From NCBI GenBank assembly GCA_002794775.1, contig NBAY01000099.1, positions 1-64,000 on the forward strand: a stretch of DNA of 64,000 nucleotides. Direction: 5' to 3'. The translations under genes were made by a program, and so were the position numbers. This document shows positions 10,441 to 22,250 of this stretch, in pieces; position 1 is the first letter of the stretch, and every line of letters begins with the position of its first letter. The notes under the pieces are model-generated. The model did no database searches, was not told where the DNA came from, and worked only from the letters and a program-made list of their open reading frames with translations. The DNA is from Porodaedalea pini (lineage: Eukaryota; Basidiomycota; Agaricomycetes; Hymenochaetales; Hymenochaetaceae).

Positions 10441-12640
10441 TTGTTAAAGTATAGCCAACTGCCTGTACAATACGTAGATGCAAATGGCATCGATGACTTT
10501 TCTGACTACGAAACCCTGACCAGTGTGAATGAATACAAAGAGAACAAGAAACTGTTTATGAGAGGAACTGGCGGACACCAGCTGGACCTTCTCCTAACCA
10601 TCAGACAAGGAGTGGTGGGTGAAGTAAGAGAGGTGGATGCACTTGTGGATTTGGGGTGTACTGGATCATGCATTGATGTGGGCTTTGTAGAACAATATGG
10701 GCTGGAGATGAAACACTACATTTGTCTCCTTGCGGTGCTCAATGCTGATGGCATGCCTAACAAAGCCAGCTTGATCAAAGAATATGTTGACATCAAATTG
10801 ATCATCGGACACCATAAGGAAAAGATTGTGCTTGCAGTGACATCACTTGCATCATCAAATATCTTCCTAGGCTACAACTGGCTTTGACAACATAACCCCG
10901 ATGTAGGGGTGCAGACTCTTCTAATCTGAAGGGCGATTCAGGCTATGGCTTGTGATCGACCCAAGGGGGACTGCGGTGACTCGGTATACCAAGAGGGACA
11001 ACCTAAGTAGAGCAAGGTTCAAGATATGAAGACTTGATGATACAGATACGTGTGGGATTCCAGTTGGACCAAGACTTGGGTGGGTAGAATTGGCACTTGT
11101 GACAGCAGCTGAGGGCATTCAGTGATTGGGTGGTGGAGTTCTGAGAGTCGGTGACAGAGTCAATGTATACTGTTTTCAGAGTGAGAGTTGGGTGAGTAGT
11201 GCATAGTAATGCATGTAGTAGATTGCAGTCTAGAGGTGGAGAGGGGACTATCTGTCTCTGTACTGTCACTCCTCTGTCTCTCCCTATATATTTTCCATTC
11301 TGTCTACAAACTACTGTGAATTTATACTAAACTGAAGCAGAGAAAGTGGTGCAAGACTTGGCTGAGTCTGTGTGAACAGATGTGAAGGTGAGTTAACAAT
11401 CAGCATGCACACATCACACAGCTGATCATCATGGAGTGATGTTATAATGCCCAACCTGCTCTCTCATCTCCCACCACTGCACAACTGTATCCCACATCCT
11501 TGTCCTACTTGCCTAATCCTTCCACCTGTGCTCATGAGAGTCAGTTTTCCATGTGCTGATCGAGTTCATACAACATCTGTCTGTCCAACTGTGTCCATAC
11601 CAAGAATTATAATAAAGAGTCAGCTGCCAACTGTGAATGTATCAATGGTAATGTTTGGCGGCTGGTAAAGGGAGTCAAAGGAGTAGTGTAAGTAAAGAGA
11701 GAAAGACTCAGCCAGTGTGTAGGTGATGGTTAATCACTACACCAAGATTGACTGGTCATTGGGTTCAATTGAATTCACCCATTGCCTGACTGAGTGCATG
11801 ATAAAGAAGAGTGAGGTGGAAGAGATGAGGAGGATGCAAGAAGTGCAAATGGACAAGGTGTCCTGGCCCACATATCTCAATGACTACACTGATGTCTTCT
11901 CAGAGAAAGGATTCAAGAAGCTACCAGAACATCGACCCTGGGATCATGTCATCAACCTGAAGCCTGACTTTAAGCCTAGCAACTGCAAGATCTATCCACT
12001 GACACCAACAGAACAACAGTCATTGAAGGACTTCCTCGACAAGAACCTCAGGATACGCAAATCGATTTTGCTGATGGCTTCTCCCTTCTTTTTCATCAAG
12101 AAGGCTGACAAGTCCCTATGCCCAATTCAGGATTACCAGAAGCTCAATGAAGGTACAATAAAGAATAAGTACCCTCTCCCCCTCATTGACAAGCTCATTG
12201 ACAAGGTCAAGAAGGCGAAGTTCATCACCAAACTTGACCTTCGCTGGGGATACTACAACATCTGGATCCATGAAGGCGATGAATGAAAGGCAGTGTTCTG
12301 CATGAACATGGATCTCTTTGAACCAACAGTGATGTTTTTCAGTCTTTGCAATGTGCCGGCAACATTCCAGGTGTTTGTAAACTACATCTTCAAGGACCTG
12401 ATATATGCAAACCTGATCATCATTTATCTCAACGACATTCTTATCCTCTCTGAAACCATAGAGGAACACATTGAGATGTTGAGGCACATACTTCAGATCC
12501 TTTGAGAGAACAGCCTCTATCTGAAACCAGAGAAATGCGAGTTCAACATCAAGGTCACTAAATATCTTGGTCACATCATTGGTAACAGCAAGCTTAAGGC
12601 TGACCTGGCAAAGACAGAAGTGATTGCTAGCTGGCCCACT
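10441..12640 (+). pseudogene. pol: G3 pol, 5' part (protease and reverse transcriptase), inactivated
   Basis: 10441-10887 encodes the protease part; the G1 active site DSG reads DLG here, in the tract LVDLGCTGSCID, so the catalytic residue context is altered. After a solo LTR (10902-11741), 11723-12286 and 12293-12640 encode reverse transcriptase up to VTKYLGHIIG, with stops at 12284-12286 and 12503-12505. The G1 motif YLDDILI reads YLNDILI, so one catalytic Asp is lost. Homology ends near 12640 within the segment that leads into RNase H. Confidence 0.8.
10902..11741 (-). repeat. Solo LTR, family H, copy 3 (reverse orientation), in G3 pol
   Basis: An 840-bp TGTAG...CTACA block, reverse complement of the 5543-6372 family, interrupting pol between the protease and RT parts. 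The left flank is CCGA (10898-10901) and the right flank is CCAA (11742-11745). This is a 4-bp duplication whose right copy has lost its CpG by a single transition. The flanking pol sequence rejoins in agreement with G1 and G2. Confidence 0.85.
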
Positions 12641-13655
12641 CCGCTATCATGATGCAGACTCTTTTGTGGACCGTGCAGTCAATTTGAGGGTGAATCTATA
12701 TTCTTCCCAAGGGAGACTGCAGTGACTCGATTGTTGAGGAGGGACAACCAAATAGAAATGGAGTGATCGAACATTCAAAACGGTGGCTCCACTGGTCCAG
12801 AGGCTTTGCCAAAGTGCTCAAACCTATTAGAATTGAACTCCCAATGCAGACTCTGTGACTTGAACGATTGAAATCTGAAGTTGAGGTAGGTGCGGGGCTA
12901 TGTCAATCTTCCTCAAGTGGTTTGCATCTCCAGATGACGCTCATCGAGTGTTCAAACAGGCTTGAAAACGTGCTCGAATGCCCTTGTACGTGTTCCAACA
13001 CACTCGAGCAGCTCCTTAGTAGATAACGAATGTGTAGGGTGATGGGGATATGCAGTTATGGTACCCTGTTGGGTGTGTCTGGGGCTCAAAGGCTTGGAAT
13101 ATTGACTTCAAGCATATGTGCCAAATCGAACGCACTGTTCGAGCAGTTGAGGAGGTTTGATAGAGCTGAGTAGAGATGATCTGAAGGTGCAGACAACTTA
13201 TGGGACTCGAAATGTGTACTGTGGAGTGAACTGGGGGCTGTATTCCCTCTGCAGAATGAGTACAAAGGTGTGCACTATTTATACTCTAGGCAAAACGAGC
13301 TCGGTACTGACATTGAGCGTACATACGGAGGTAGAGGAGTGTGTGCAGTGCGTGTTCGAGTCAGAATAGTCATATGTTAGGAGTGGAGTGACTTGAGAAC
13401 ATGATAAATCACAAACTCGAAGGGGAATAATGGTTTGACATCAATGAAAAGACCAATGAAACCCAAGAAACTTATCATGTGTGCTTCCAACAACTCCATT
13501 CGAATGTCCTCAAATGTTCCTAGGGTGTGATGGTGATGAATGCACATTCTGGAAGTGATAGATGATGATAAATAACACTCAAGCTGCATGGAGAACACAG
13601 TGAACAATGGAATCCAGTCATTTGAGCATGATACATTGAGCGTCAATGGCCCAAG

Positions 13656-14144
13656 TGTTAGAGTACAAACATGTACTCAACAATCACTTAACCATCACAC
13701 CTACAAATGACATAGATGGAGGCAGAGCGATGTAGGGAGTGGTGATCCACAGACACATGGTGAAGAGGGGAGGAGTCAAACACAGAAGTGCCACAGATGA
13801 CAATGTCAAGAGTAAGCACAGTAGATTAAATGAATATTGAGGTAAGGGGCAATACAGGTGAACGAGCTACCTATATACTCAATGGCCATGTGATCATACT
13901 ACTATAAGGAGGACAATGTTCCTGGGAAATGGAATGCAATGGAACATCGTGGAATGTGATGAGTAAGGAGTGGACAACGTCACCTGCAACCACGTGCAAG
14001 GGTCACGTGATTGATGAGTCAGGTGACATCAACAAATGAGCGATGGAGGGAAAGGTTCAGTGGAGAAGGGGGGAAGGGACGTCGGTGAGGATGATGACAA
14101 TGAAAGAAAGGGAAAGAAGGGTGTACCCACTTAGGATCCTAACA
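13656..14144 (+). repeat. Solo LTR, family L, copy 2, with CCGAG/CCAAG duplication
   Basis: A 489-bp TGTTAGAGTA...GGATCCTAACA block matching 3381-3865. The flanks are CCAAG (13651-13655) and CCGAG (14145-14149), a 5-bp target duplication with one CpG to CpA change. It interrupts insert N and is therefore younger than N. Confidence 0.8.
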
Positions 14145-14665
14145 CCGAGGACTGTTTGAGCAACCCATGCTCGAACCCAATGCATTCCCTGAGCCCAATT
14201 ACATGATATGGCTGTGCTACAAACATTCAAATGAGTGAATATGAAGTAGATAGAGTCCTTGAGTGCATATATAGTGGGAATAGGATGAATATAAAGGAAA
14301 CAAAGTGTTTGATTGTGAATAGGAAGTGGTATGAGTGTTCAAATGGGTGTGTGAAGGTATTCAAATGTATTTCTGAGGTCACTAAGGGATAATATGAAAG
14401 ATTTGAAGGTATACTGACACTCGAATGGGCAAGTGTGACCATTCAAGCACATGAAATGCAAAGTATAAGATAGAAAGTGATGAAACAAAGTGCTTGACTG
14501 TGTTTATGTGGTCTGTATCTGTATATAATAATAAATAAAGCAGGTGGTATGCTGGGATGGCTGACGCCTAAGTGCAAATCGAGCACTACATCTCCCAGGG
14601 GGCCCCCCCAAAAAAAAACGTTGGTGTGGGAGGAAGGTGAAGAAAACAAGGTTCAAGAAAAGGTG

Positions 14666-15187
14666 TTAAAGAGGAAGAGATGTAACCAGAGGAGCCATGG
14701 CAGCAAGCACCATCTCGAGTTGGCAGGTGCGAGCCTGAAGAGGTGCTCTCAAACAGGGAGCGTAATCTGGGTGCCAAGGAAGGATGGCAATCAACATGAG
14801 AGTGTAGTAACAGGCATGGCGATGAGCAGGCTTGATATGGTTTGAGGCAAGTTCACTGGTGATGAAGTGCAGTTCACTGACAATGGCGTGGGATGGGATG
14901 TGGTTGGAAAGGTGAAGTTGTTGAAAGAGGATATGAGCGGCAGCATCGATTGTGAGTCCATGCTTGAAGAGGCCTTGCCATTGCTGTTTATGTACTCCTG
15001 CATGGCAGAGGAGATCATCGACCAGCAGCAGGTGGCCACACTCATCATTGAATGTAATGATGAAGTGGAGGAGCCAGTAGTGAACATTGGCAAGGTTGTC
15101 TGGGGCATGCAGGTGAGGGATGATGTCTGGGGTAGACTGGCGAGAGCCAGATGACAAGACCTGAGAGTGTCTGGGCAAGTGGCACAT
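14666..15187 (-). CDS. Unidentified 173-codon frame in insert N
   Basis: An open minus-strand frame containing LLLVDDLLCHAGVHKQQWQ and many His and Leu residues. No catalytic motif was recognised. An overlapping minus frame at 14791-15303 reads Ser-rich and is probably a shadow. It lies downstream (on the minus strand) of the coiled-coil frame at 15709-16122. The two may be exons or frameshifted parts of one element-encoded gene. A chance reading frame in low-complexity DNA cannot be excluded. Confidence 0.3.
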   Translation of the reverse strand: MCHLPRHSQVLSSGSRQSTPDIIPHLHAPDNLANVHYWLLHFIITFNDECGHLLLVDDLLCHAGVHKQQWQGLFKHGLTIDAAAHILFQQLHLSNHIPSHAIVSELHFITSELASNHIKPAHRHACYYTLMLIAILPWHPDYAPCLRAPLQARTCQLEMVLAAMAPLVTSLPL

Positions 15188-15708
15188 GGTCGACTAGAGG
15201 AAATGAATGTTTGACAGGTATAAAACAGGATGAAAGAGACGAAGAAAGAAGAGAGTAGAGTCAGAGATGGAGAAGGTGGGAAATAAAAACTGTTTTTCTT
15301 CAAATGGGGGTTAAGTGAGGTTTAAGTAGTAGATACAAAAAAAAATCATGTGAGGGGAATGATAAGACCAAAAGGGGTATTGGGGATGGAGAATGGAGAG
15401 ACTGTGGGAAAAGGGGAAACAAATTTAGGGGACTGATAAGATATGGTGCTGGTATATTATGCAGAATGATAGATGGGTGATACAAGAGATTAATTAGAAA
15501 GGTATTCAAGCTTGCCATCATCAAGGGATGAGGGAGGGCTGGGTAACTGCTGTGAGGCTGTCTGATCAAGCATGCACCTGAAGTCGGCAAACAGATCAGA
15601 TAAGACAAGCCATTATGCCTGGCAATCCAGTTATGCAGTGGGATTGCAGGGAATAGCATCAAGGGCAACCACTTGTTCATTCAGTTCGGACAGCAGTGTG
15701 TGGGTGCG

Positions 15709-16122
15709 TTAGATGTGTTCAAAGATTGAAAGATTGACGTGCTGATACAAGGAGGACACAGATTCAGTGGCCTGTCTGGTCAGTTGAGCATCCTTGAGCT
15801 CTTGGTGGAGACCATTGAGCTGTGTATTGGTCTGTGTAGTGCGCTTGACAGACTCGATGCAGAGTGCTTTGAGCTTGTCCTGGAGTGTGGTGATCCGTGC
15901 TTTGTCTTCGAGCATTTGCTGTTCGAAATGGCTACATTGGTCCTCGACATTCGCATACTCTGCATCAAGGAGATCAATGTTGTGGTGGAAGAGTGCCTGC
16001 TGGACATAAATATTCTCATAGTCCTGGGAGTGTTCACGATGGAACTGTTGCAGTTCCAGGAGCTCCTGGAGGTACATTGGTTGGATGAAGCTGACAGAGA
16101 TGGCAGCATGGAGTCGGGTCAT
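15709..16122 (-). CDS. Unidentified coiled-coil protein frame in insert N
   Basis: 137 codons with a heptad-like pattern over about residues 15-125, rich in Gln, Leu, Glu and Lys (LQELLELQQFHREHSQDYE, then EQQMLEDKARITTLQDKLKAL). Such coiled coils occur in Gag-like or structural proteins of large transposons, but no family-specific motif is seen. The frame ends in a stop. Upstream on the same strand, 16153-16359 gives another open piece (TWSQFCTAYALIS) that could be the preceding exon. A function cannot be assigned. Confidence 0.35.
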   Translation of the reverse strand: MTRLHAAISVSFIQPMYLQELLELQQFHREHSQDYENIYVQQALFHHNIDLLDAEYANVEDQCSHFEQQMLEDKARITTLQDKLKALCIESVKRTTQTNTQLNGLHQELKDAQLTRQATESVSSLYQHVNLSIFEHI

Positions 16123-17136
16123 AGCAAGGGTGGTGTGAGCTGCAGGCTCATCTCACACCTTGATATGATGAAGAGCTTTCTGTATGAGAGTGGCCATGTG
16201 TGTCTGGTTGAGTGTGCTTGATTCACATGAGATCAAGGCATAGGCAGTGCAGAATTGGGACCAAGTGACTCCAGACAGGAGTAAGGACATGCAGAGCCAC
16301 TCCTGGGTCAGGAGGGGCAGAGATGTGTATGTGATGTATATGAGCATGGAGTCTGTCATGCTAAGTTGTGGAAATGAAAATAGCAGCTTGTATGCAAATT
16401 CAGTGAATGATACACCTGTAGTGAAAGGGATGCGCTGTGTTTGAGTGTGTGGTGAGAGCTCATGAGGTTTGAAATCTGTCTCATGAGGAGGAGGGAGAAG
16501 AAGAGCTTGTCCTCAAAGAATGGGGGAGTAAGGTGGAATGAAATCCATCTTGTTTGAGAGTGTTCGAATGGTATGGTGGGATGACCTGGAGAGTAATGTG
16601 GGCTGTCTGACTGTCTGTGTCTGTCCCCCCTCAAGGCTGCATTCAGGAGTTATATATGTGGGCCAGGTGTGAGTAGTATACCGAATGCAAGCATATGTCT
16701 GATTGTCGAGTGTGCTTGTGAGAGTAATTGGAGTTGATCTGTGCATTCAAGCATGAAAATCGACATTGTTCCCCAGTTGGGTGGACTATATGCTTCAGTT
16801 GAGTGAGGATAGAAGAGCTGAGTAAGGTGGCTGAGTGATATGCAAGATTGATGAGTGTGTGGATGGCCTGAATGTGAGGGCAGTGATGACTATGGGGAAG
16901 AGTATATGTGTGTACAAGCACATTGGGAATGCAAATGAGATGGCAGAATATATGGAGAAGCACTGAGGGGTTAAGCACCAGGGGGAGAAGTTTGGAGATG
17001 AAAGAAGCACAGGGTTCAGACTGGATAGGCATGTGTTCAAATTCAAAGTACGGATTGACAGTTGGATTTGCATAAGTAGATTTTTGGCTTAGTAATGAGG
17101 GCGCAGAGTGGTTTGGTTCCAGCAGAGCTTATGATG

Positions 17137-18239
17137 TGTAACGGTGATAATACTGAGTTCCGGTTGTTAGTGAATGGGAATCAGATGAATGAGTTCGAGG
17201 GAGACGTGTCTAGTGGGTCAATACCCTCATTCCGGTCAAGTTCTGTGGGTTCCGGATCGCAGGGTTTGGGTTGCGTGCGTTCCGGTGTGTCAGGGGCAAC
17301 GGAATCAGTGAAGTGTACTAGTAGGGAAGTGTTCGAAGCATAGCGCCGGCGGAGCGCTCGAGATGTGTGGGGGATCATTGGTGGCTGTGTCAGAAGACAT
17401 GGAGATGTGCTAATACTAGTGCGATTTCTCGGAGCGGGATTGTTCTTGGGATGGATGGCTAGTCCCTGTGCTCAACAGACGTTGTCTGGAGTACCAGAGA
17501 GCAGGGCGAGATACGGGACCTAAATCAGAAGATAAGAGACGAGAGGGAGCAAAGTCGAGGTAATGAGAATGAAGCGGAACGAGGTGAAGACGGAACAGAC
17601 AGAACGAGCACAACGAGCACAACGTGAATAAAACGAAGTCGAGGTGAGCGATTCAAGTCACTAAGGCTCTGAGGAGTACCTAGAGACCGTCCTGAGAGAT
17701 ATCACACAAAGTTAGGCGTCGAAACTCAGGGGTGGAATTGCTGTTCTATCTATAACATTCGGTGCTCTATAAATACTAAACAAGTGTCCTGCATAAACAT
17801 GAAAGGTGAAATAAAATAAGACGAGTCCTCTATTGTCCTACCACTGAGCCTCCTGAGTGTTCCTTTGAGTGGCTCCACGATCTGAACTACTGAAAGGTGG
17901 AGACGGCGCGTGTTGACTTGGTGTAGCATTGGTGAGCTTTGGGATCCTTTGTACGGAGCCAGAACGACCAATGCCGGGCTGGCGCATGTTCGTTAGACAA
18001 AGGCAAATGAACGAACCTTTGGCAGGGTCGAGAGGACACGTGCACAGATAAGTGCACCAGGGTCGGTCTGAGTAGCTGATGTGTGCGATCCGGTTGTTGT
18101 GTGCATTCCGTGTTTGGGTAATCTCCACCAATCCAGGTGTACCACTTTGTTCAATTGCCGAGTCAAGGCTCTTTGACTTTGTGATGTACATCGCGTGCAT
18201 TCCGCTTGTTCCATGCCCAACGAACCGGTTGGTGTTACA
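17137..18239 (-). repeat. Solo LTR, family M, copy 2 (reverse orientation)
   Basis: 1103 bp, reverse complement of family M, ending GGTTGGTGTTACA at 18239. Lacking the P insert, it demonstrates the empty site of copy 1. It lies directly against the resumed integrase part of G3 on the right and insert N on the left. No target duplication is visible, so a deletion probably removed its left flank. It retains more CpG than G3, hence it is younger. Confidence 0.7.
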
Positions 18240-19429
18240 ACATGAGATCATACATCTGAGGCTGTGACCATTGCCAATGGACAAAGGCGCTTAGGACATT
18301 GAGGTTGAGACCACTCCACCCAAACACGGTTCCTGAGGGTCCTTGGGAGATTGTCATGGTTGATCTCATCAGAGAACTCCCAGACTTGAAGGGACACAAT
18401 ACTATCTGCATCTTTGTGGACAGATTCTCAAAGCAGATACACATGATCCTGATGACAACAAGGCTTTTGGCTGAAGGCATGGCTCAACTGTGCCAGGATC
18501 ACGTCTTTCGTCTGCATGGTCTACCTAAGAAGATCATCCACAACCATGGCATGCAGTTTGATGCCTCAATGATGAAGGAGCTGTATAAACTCCTGCACAT
18601 TGAAGGGAACCCATCGACGGCATACCATCCACAGACAGATGGTCAGATGGAATGCATTAACCAAGAGCTCGAGCAGTATCTTTGACTCTTTGTCAACTAT
18701 TGGCAATTGGACTGGAAGGATTGGCTCTCACTTGCAGAGTTCATGTATAACAACTGTGAGCACTTGGCAACAAAGATGTCTCCCTTCTATGTGAATACAG
18801 GATGTCACCCTATGAGCTTTGACACAACGTGAACCTCCTCTGCCAACATGTCAGCAGAAGAATTCATGAAACACATCAAGGAGACTCATCATGTCGCAAA
18901 GGAGAACCTGGTCAAGGTAGCTGAGGACATGAAACACTACCATGACCAGACAGCAGGAGCATCGGTGGAATACAAGGCTGGGGACAAGGTCTTCCTCAAT
19001 GGACAAAACATCAGCACAGACTCACCCATGAAGAAATTTGCTGATAAATGGTACAGTCCTTTCGACATTGTTGACAAGATTGGAGCAAGCACGTACAAGC
19101 TCAAACTCCTAAAATGATGGAAGAAGGTCCACCCTGTCTTCAACAAGGCCTTGCTAAAACCCACCATAGAACCATCCTTCCAGAGTCAGAAATAGCTACC
19201 ACTGCCACTACTGGACATTGTCAACAACAAGGAGGAGTACGAGGTTGAGGAAGTCATTGACTCATATCTGCACTGAGGGAAACTACAGTACCTCATCAAG
19301 TGGGTCAGATACAACAAGCCAACCTGGCAACCTGAGATGGACTTTGGTGAGAATGCAAAGGAGGCGATCACTGAGTTCTATCAAAAACATCCTGGTGCCC
19401 CTCGAAAACTCGATATTCCTTGCCAATGA
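18240..19429 (+). pseudogene. pol: G3 pol, 3' part (integrase core and chromodomain), inactivated
   Basis: Frames 18299-18685, 18848-19117 and neighbours encode the integrase core with catalytic Asp in MVDLIRELPD, the HNHGMQFD segment (G1: HDRGTQFD, second Asp lost) and the glutamate helix. The GPF/Y-like SPFDIVDKIGASTYKLK tract and a decayed chromodomain follow (YEVEEVIDS...GKLQYLIKWVRY). Stops fall mainly at former CpG positions, for example 18683-18685. The final stop is at 19427-19429, followed by a G-rich polypurine tract and the 3' LTR. Confidence 0.8.
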
Positions 19430-19510
19430 CTCCACCTGATCTACATTGACACCAAGCCAGATGACCATGACCTTGGTTGGTCGGGATGACCAACCTTGAG
19501 GGGGGTGTAA

Positions 19511-19964
19511 TGTTAGGACTCGAACCTTCACCTTTTCTTTTATTTTCCTTTTACCATTTCTTTTACTTTAATTGCTCCCTTTTTCATTATATTTAACCGT
19601 CTTTTCAATCATTTCACACACCTCCTTACACCTAACCTTCATTTGTTCCATTATATAAACTATATAGTACTTAGATAATATGGTCTCACAGGTGCTGCAT
19701 TTATAAGGAAGAGGAATCACAAATGAACACCCATTCTGCTTTTCCTCTTACCTCTGCAATGACCTAGGTGAGACCACGCCCCCTCCTGTATTAGTGTATA
19801 TTGTATCAATCCTCTTACCTCTATAACGACCTAGTCTGAGTAAACCTGCTGCCCAAACTGAACGTTTAAGATACAGCTCATCCCAGACAATGTTAGTGAC
19901 ACCATCAGGTGCCACCACATTTGAGGTTGCCTAGTCTGAGTTCCACCCAGACTTCCACCTAACA
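19511..19964 (+). repeat. G3 3' LTR (454 bp)
   Basis: Runs from TGTTAGGACTCG to CCACCTAACA, preceded by the polypurine tract GAGGGGGGTGTAA. It matches the 5' remnant at 5233-5542/6373-6434. It contains TTATAAG-like promoter sequence and ATTCTGCTTTT, the near-complement of the primer-binding segment. Right of it begins element A at an internal point, so G3 sits inside, or at a deletion edge of, element A. Confidence 0.85.
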
Positions 19965-21004
19965 TTTTATACCATTAGCTTTTCAAATGAGCTCAGGGAA
20001 ATTCAGGGAAGGAGTTTTACTAGAAAAACACATATTCTCACTACTGCAGCCTCAATATTTTATATTCTGTCCTCTAAGCTCACCTAAATTTTAGAAATCA
20101 TTCAAATATAAATTTAGCAACTTTTTTGAACTGATTCTGTGAAGAATTGAGTGAGATATGATATATTTTGTATTTGGAGGCACTTCAGGTGACAAAAACT
20201 GCTAAGTCCAATCCTGGATGTGTCATCCACAGAAGAGGTGTGGGGAATTGATCATGTGTATGTTGGTTTTGGCACAACATGCCACACATAGTCTTCACAT
20301 CTGCTACCACTCCACTAAGTCTGGCACTGACATCTTACAGAATGTCTAAAAAACCCTTGATTGCACTCACTACAACCATCACACACAAAGTGGTAGCCTT
20401 GCCAGCTGCCTGGTGGGATGCACTCACTACTGCAGGCAACATGCTGTCCAAGTTCTGATCTTCAACTTATTAGAATGCTCATCTTCAAGCTGAAGACCAT
20501 AAAGTCTGCCACAACAGTTCCTGTTGTCATCATTGTACACATCACTGGACCTGCTAAAAGAAAATTTTGCATTGGACAAGGACTCCCATGAGCACAGTCT
20601 CTTTATCTGTCCACACACATTGTTAAAGTTCATCCACTTTCACTATAGGCACTTGACACAAACACATTCCCAATTGCCATGATTCTTGGTGCATTGCTCA
20701 CATCATTGACTTCCCTCTTTGCTGTACATGCACTTACCTCCAATTTTACTGTCTTCCTCTCTGGAACCAACATTGCTTCATACTTGCATGCTCTTGAAAA
20801 TGAGGAGACCAAGCTTTATGAGTTAGATTTTGTGGAACTGAAGGCTGAGGCTGCAGCACCTGCTGTGTGCACATCTGCAATTGCTGCCCAGGAAAAGGCA
20901 ATGAAAGAGGAAGGGAGAACTGACAGCGCAGTGAAGATTGCTATTGGCATGAAGAAAGAGGTCAACTTTCTGGGTTGGTATACAAATGTGTGTTGGTTAT
21001 TCTG

Positions 21005-22250
21005 TAATCCCAACAGTGTTTGCTCAGAGTATGGCATCAATGGGACTACACCTAAATCACACGTATTCTCTGCTCGCTTCAGGGATCACACCCCTGTGGA
21101 TGCTCCTGTCAACTGCATCCAGAAACCTGATTGTGTCAGGCTTGACAAGGACAAGGCTGAATCAGAAGATGCCACTTGGCATGACATCCATGCACTGCTT
21201 GAATTAAAATTTGCTGGTTCTACTGAAGCATTGAGGGATGCATATCAGGAACTTCTCAACTGTGCTCGCATAGTCTTTGCCATGCAGTACAACTGACAAT
21301 TTGTCCTAGGTGCCATTCTCCAGTTCTCAATGATGTTTTTCTTTGTCTTTGACTGAAGCAGCATGCTTTGTTCAGAGGGCTTCGACATCAATCAAGAACC
21401 TGAAAAACTCATTTGTATCATCTGTAGAATACTCTTTGTTGATGAGATTCATTTGGGATACAATCCAATGATCAAGAAGTCAGAGGAGGGTGGCTATCAT
21501 ATTTGGCTGAATGGTGTGTGTCACAAATGCAAAGAGCTGCTTTACATTGAGAAGTCAGTGCATGGATGAGGGGCAGGATGCTTTAAGACACTGCTTGATG
21601 GGCAAGATGTGGTGATTAAGGATGCATGGGTGGATGACTCACAGAAAAAGCTTGAGCATGATATCCTGGAGAAGGTGAAGGATGTAGAAGGTGTTGTGAG
21701 GGTGATCGACCATGAGATAGTACAGATAGAGGGGAAGAATGATACAATTGGCATTGATCATCAAATACTGGCAGAGGTGGCATATTATTGAAGTATAGAC
21801 ATATGGTTGAAGTATAGGAAGTGGCACAGATTTGGAATAGTTGAGACATGGACACACCACCAGATATCAGCTTTGTTGGTATGATCTATTGATTGAATTC
21901 AACAATTCCATTGACATGATGGTTTAGATTCCTGGTCTGTCTGCCTTCATCTAGGACATATTTCACTCTATCCTTGGACCAATGATGTATGACCCCAATA
22001 GTAAGCTCATCTTGGACTCCTCACTGTCACTACATACTGACCCTCCTTGTGCCAGTCTTCACCCTCAATCTTAAGCAGCTCCTTTTAGGCACACTGACTG
22101 ATACCACTATTGGTGTGCTGCAGGTCATGATTCACTCTGCACACTGTAGGGTATCAGACATGCTTGAAGGATGAAGGGCTTGCACCTGTCTGACCCAAGG
22201 GGACATCTGTGATGATGCACTCCCAAGAAACACTATTGTTCAAGTGACTC
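21005..22250 (+). pseudogene. FunK1 fungal-type protein kinase fragment inside the ProRS pseudogene
   Basis: The first frame (to 21296) reads VCSEYGINGTTPKSHVFSAR, then TWHDIHALLELKFAG and NCARIVFAMQYN, as in the region before the kinase core of FunK1 proteins of mushrooms. Continuing frames give LCSEGFDINQEPEKLI (21366), LLYIEKSVHG (21540), then DGQDVVIKDAWVDDSQKK (21597) with the ATP-site Lys, and VVRVIDHEIVQ. The catalytic loop downstream is unrecognisable. It begins at the ProRS intron after GWYTNV. Copies B and C have only a short intron there. It is either a second gene captured by the element or an insertion later lost from B and C. Confidence 0.7.

Larger units (their letters stand above)
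12641..17136. other. Unidentified composite insert N within G3
   Basis: G3 homology stops near 12640. The insert opens with TGATGCAGACTCTT and, about 60 bp later, a tract resembling the family H end (CCAAGGGAGACTGCAGTGACTCG-like), which suggests an LTR related to H. A family L solo LTR sits at 13656-14144. From about 14.2 kb to 17.0 kb the minus strand has several frames of 60-170 codons, two of which are annotated separately. A second LTR for N was not found, so its class stays open. Confidence 0.4.
5233..19964 (+). mobile_element. G3: decayed plus-strand Ty3/gypsy chromodomain retrotransposon with nested inserts
   Basis: Body segments align in order with the young element G1: leader 6435-7178, gag 9261-10393, protease/RT 10441-12640, integrase plus chromodomain 18240-19429, 3' LTR 19511-19964. 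Between them lie solo LTRs (5543-6372, 7179-9260 with another inside it, 10902-11741, 17137-18239) and an unidentified insert (12.64-17.14 kb). The 5' LTR has lost its first part. The end of RT, the RNase H domain and the integrase zinc finger (about 920 bp relative to G1) are missing at the 12.6/18.2 kb junction. Every open frame has stops, mostly at former CpG sites. The element is dead. Confidence 0.85.

Noticed and set aside
15739..16221. 160-codon plus frame opposite the coiled-coil frame
   Set aside because: Repetitive Leu/Glu/Cys content is the reverse reading of the Gln/Leu-rich coiled coil. The minus strand gives the more protein-like sequence.
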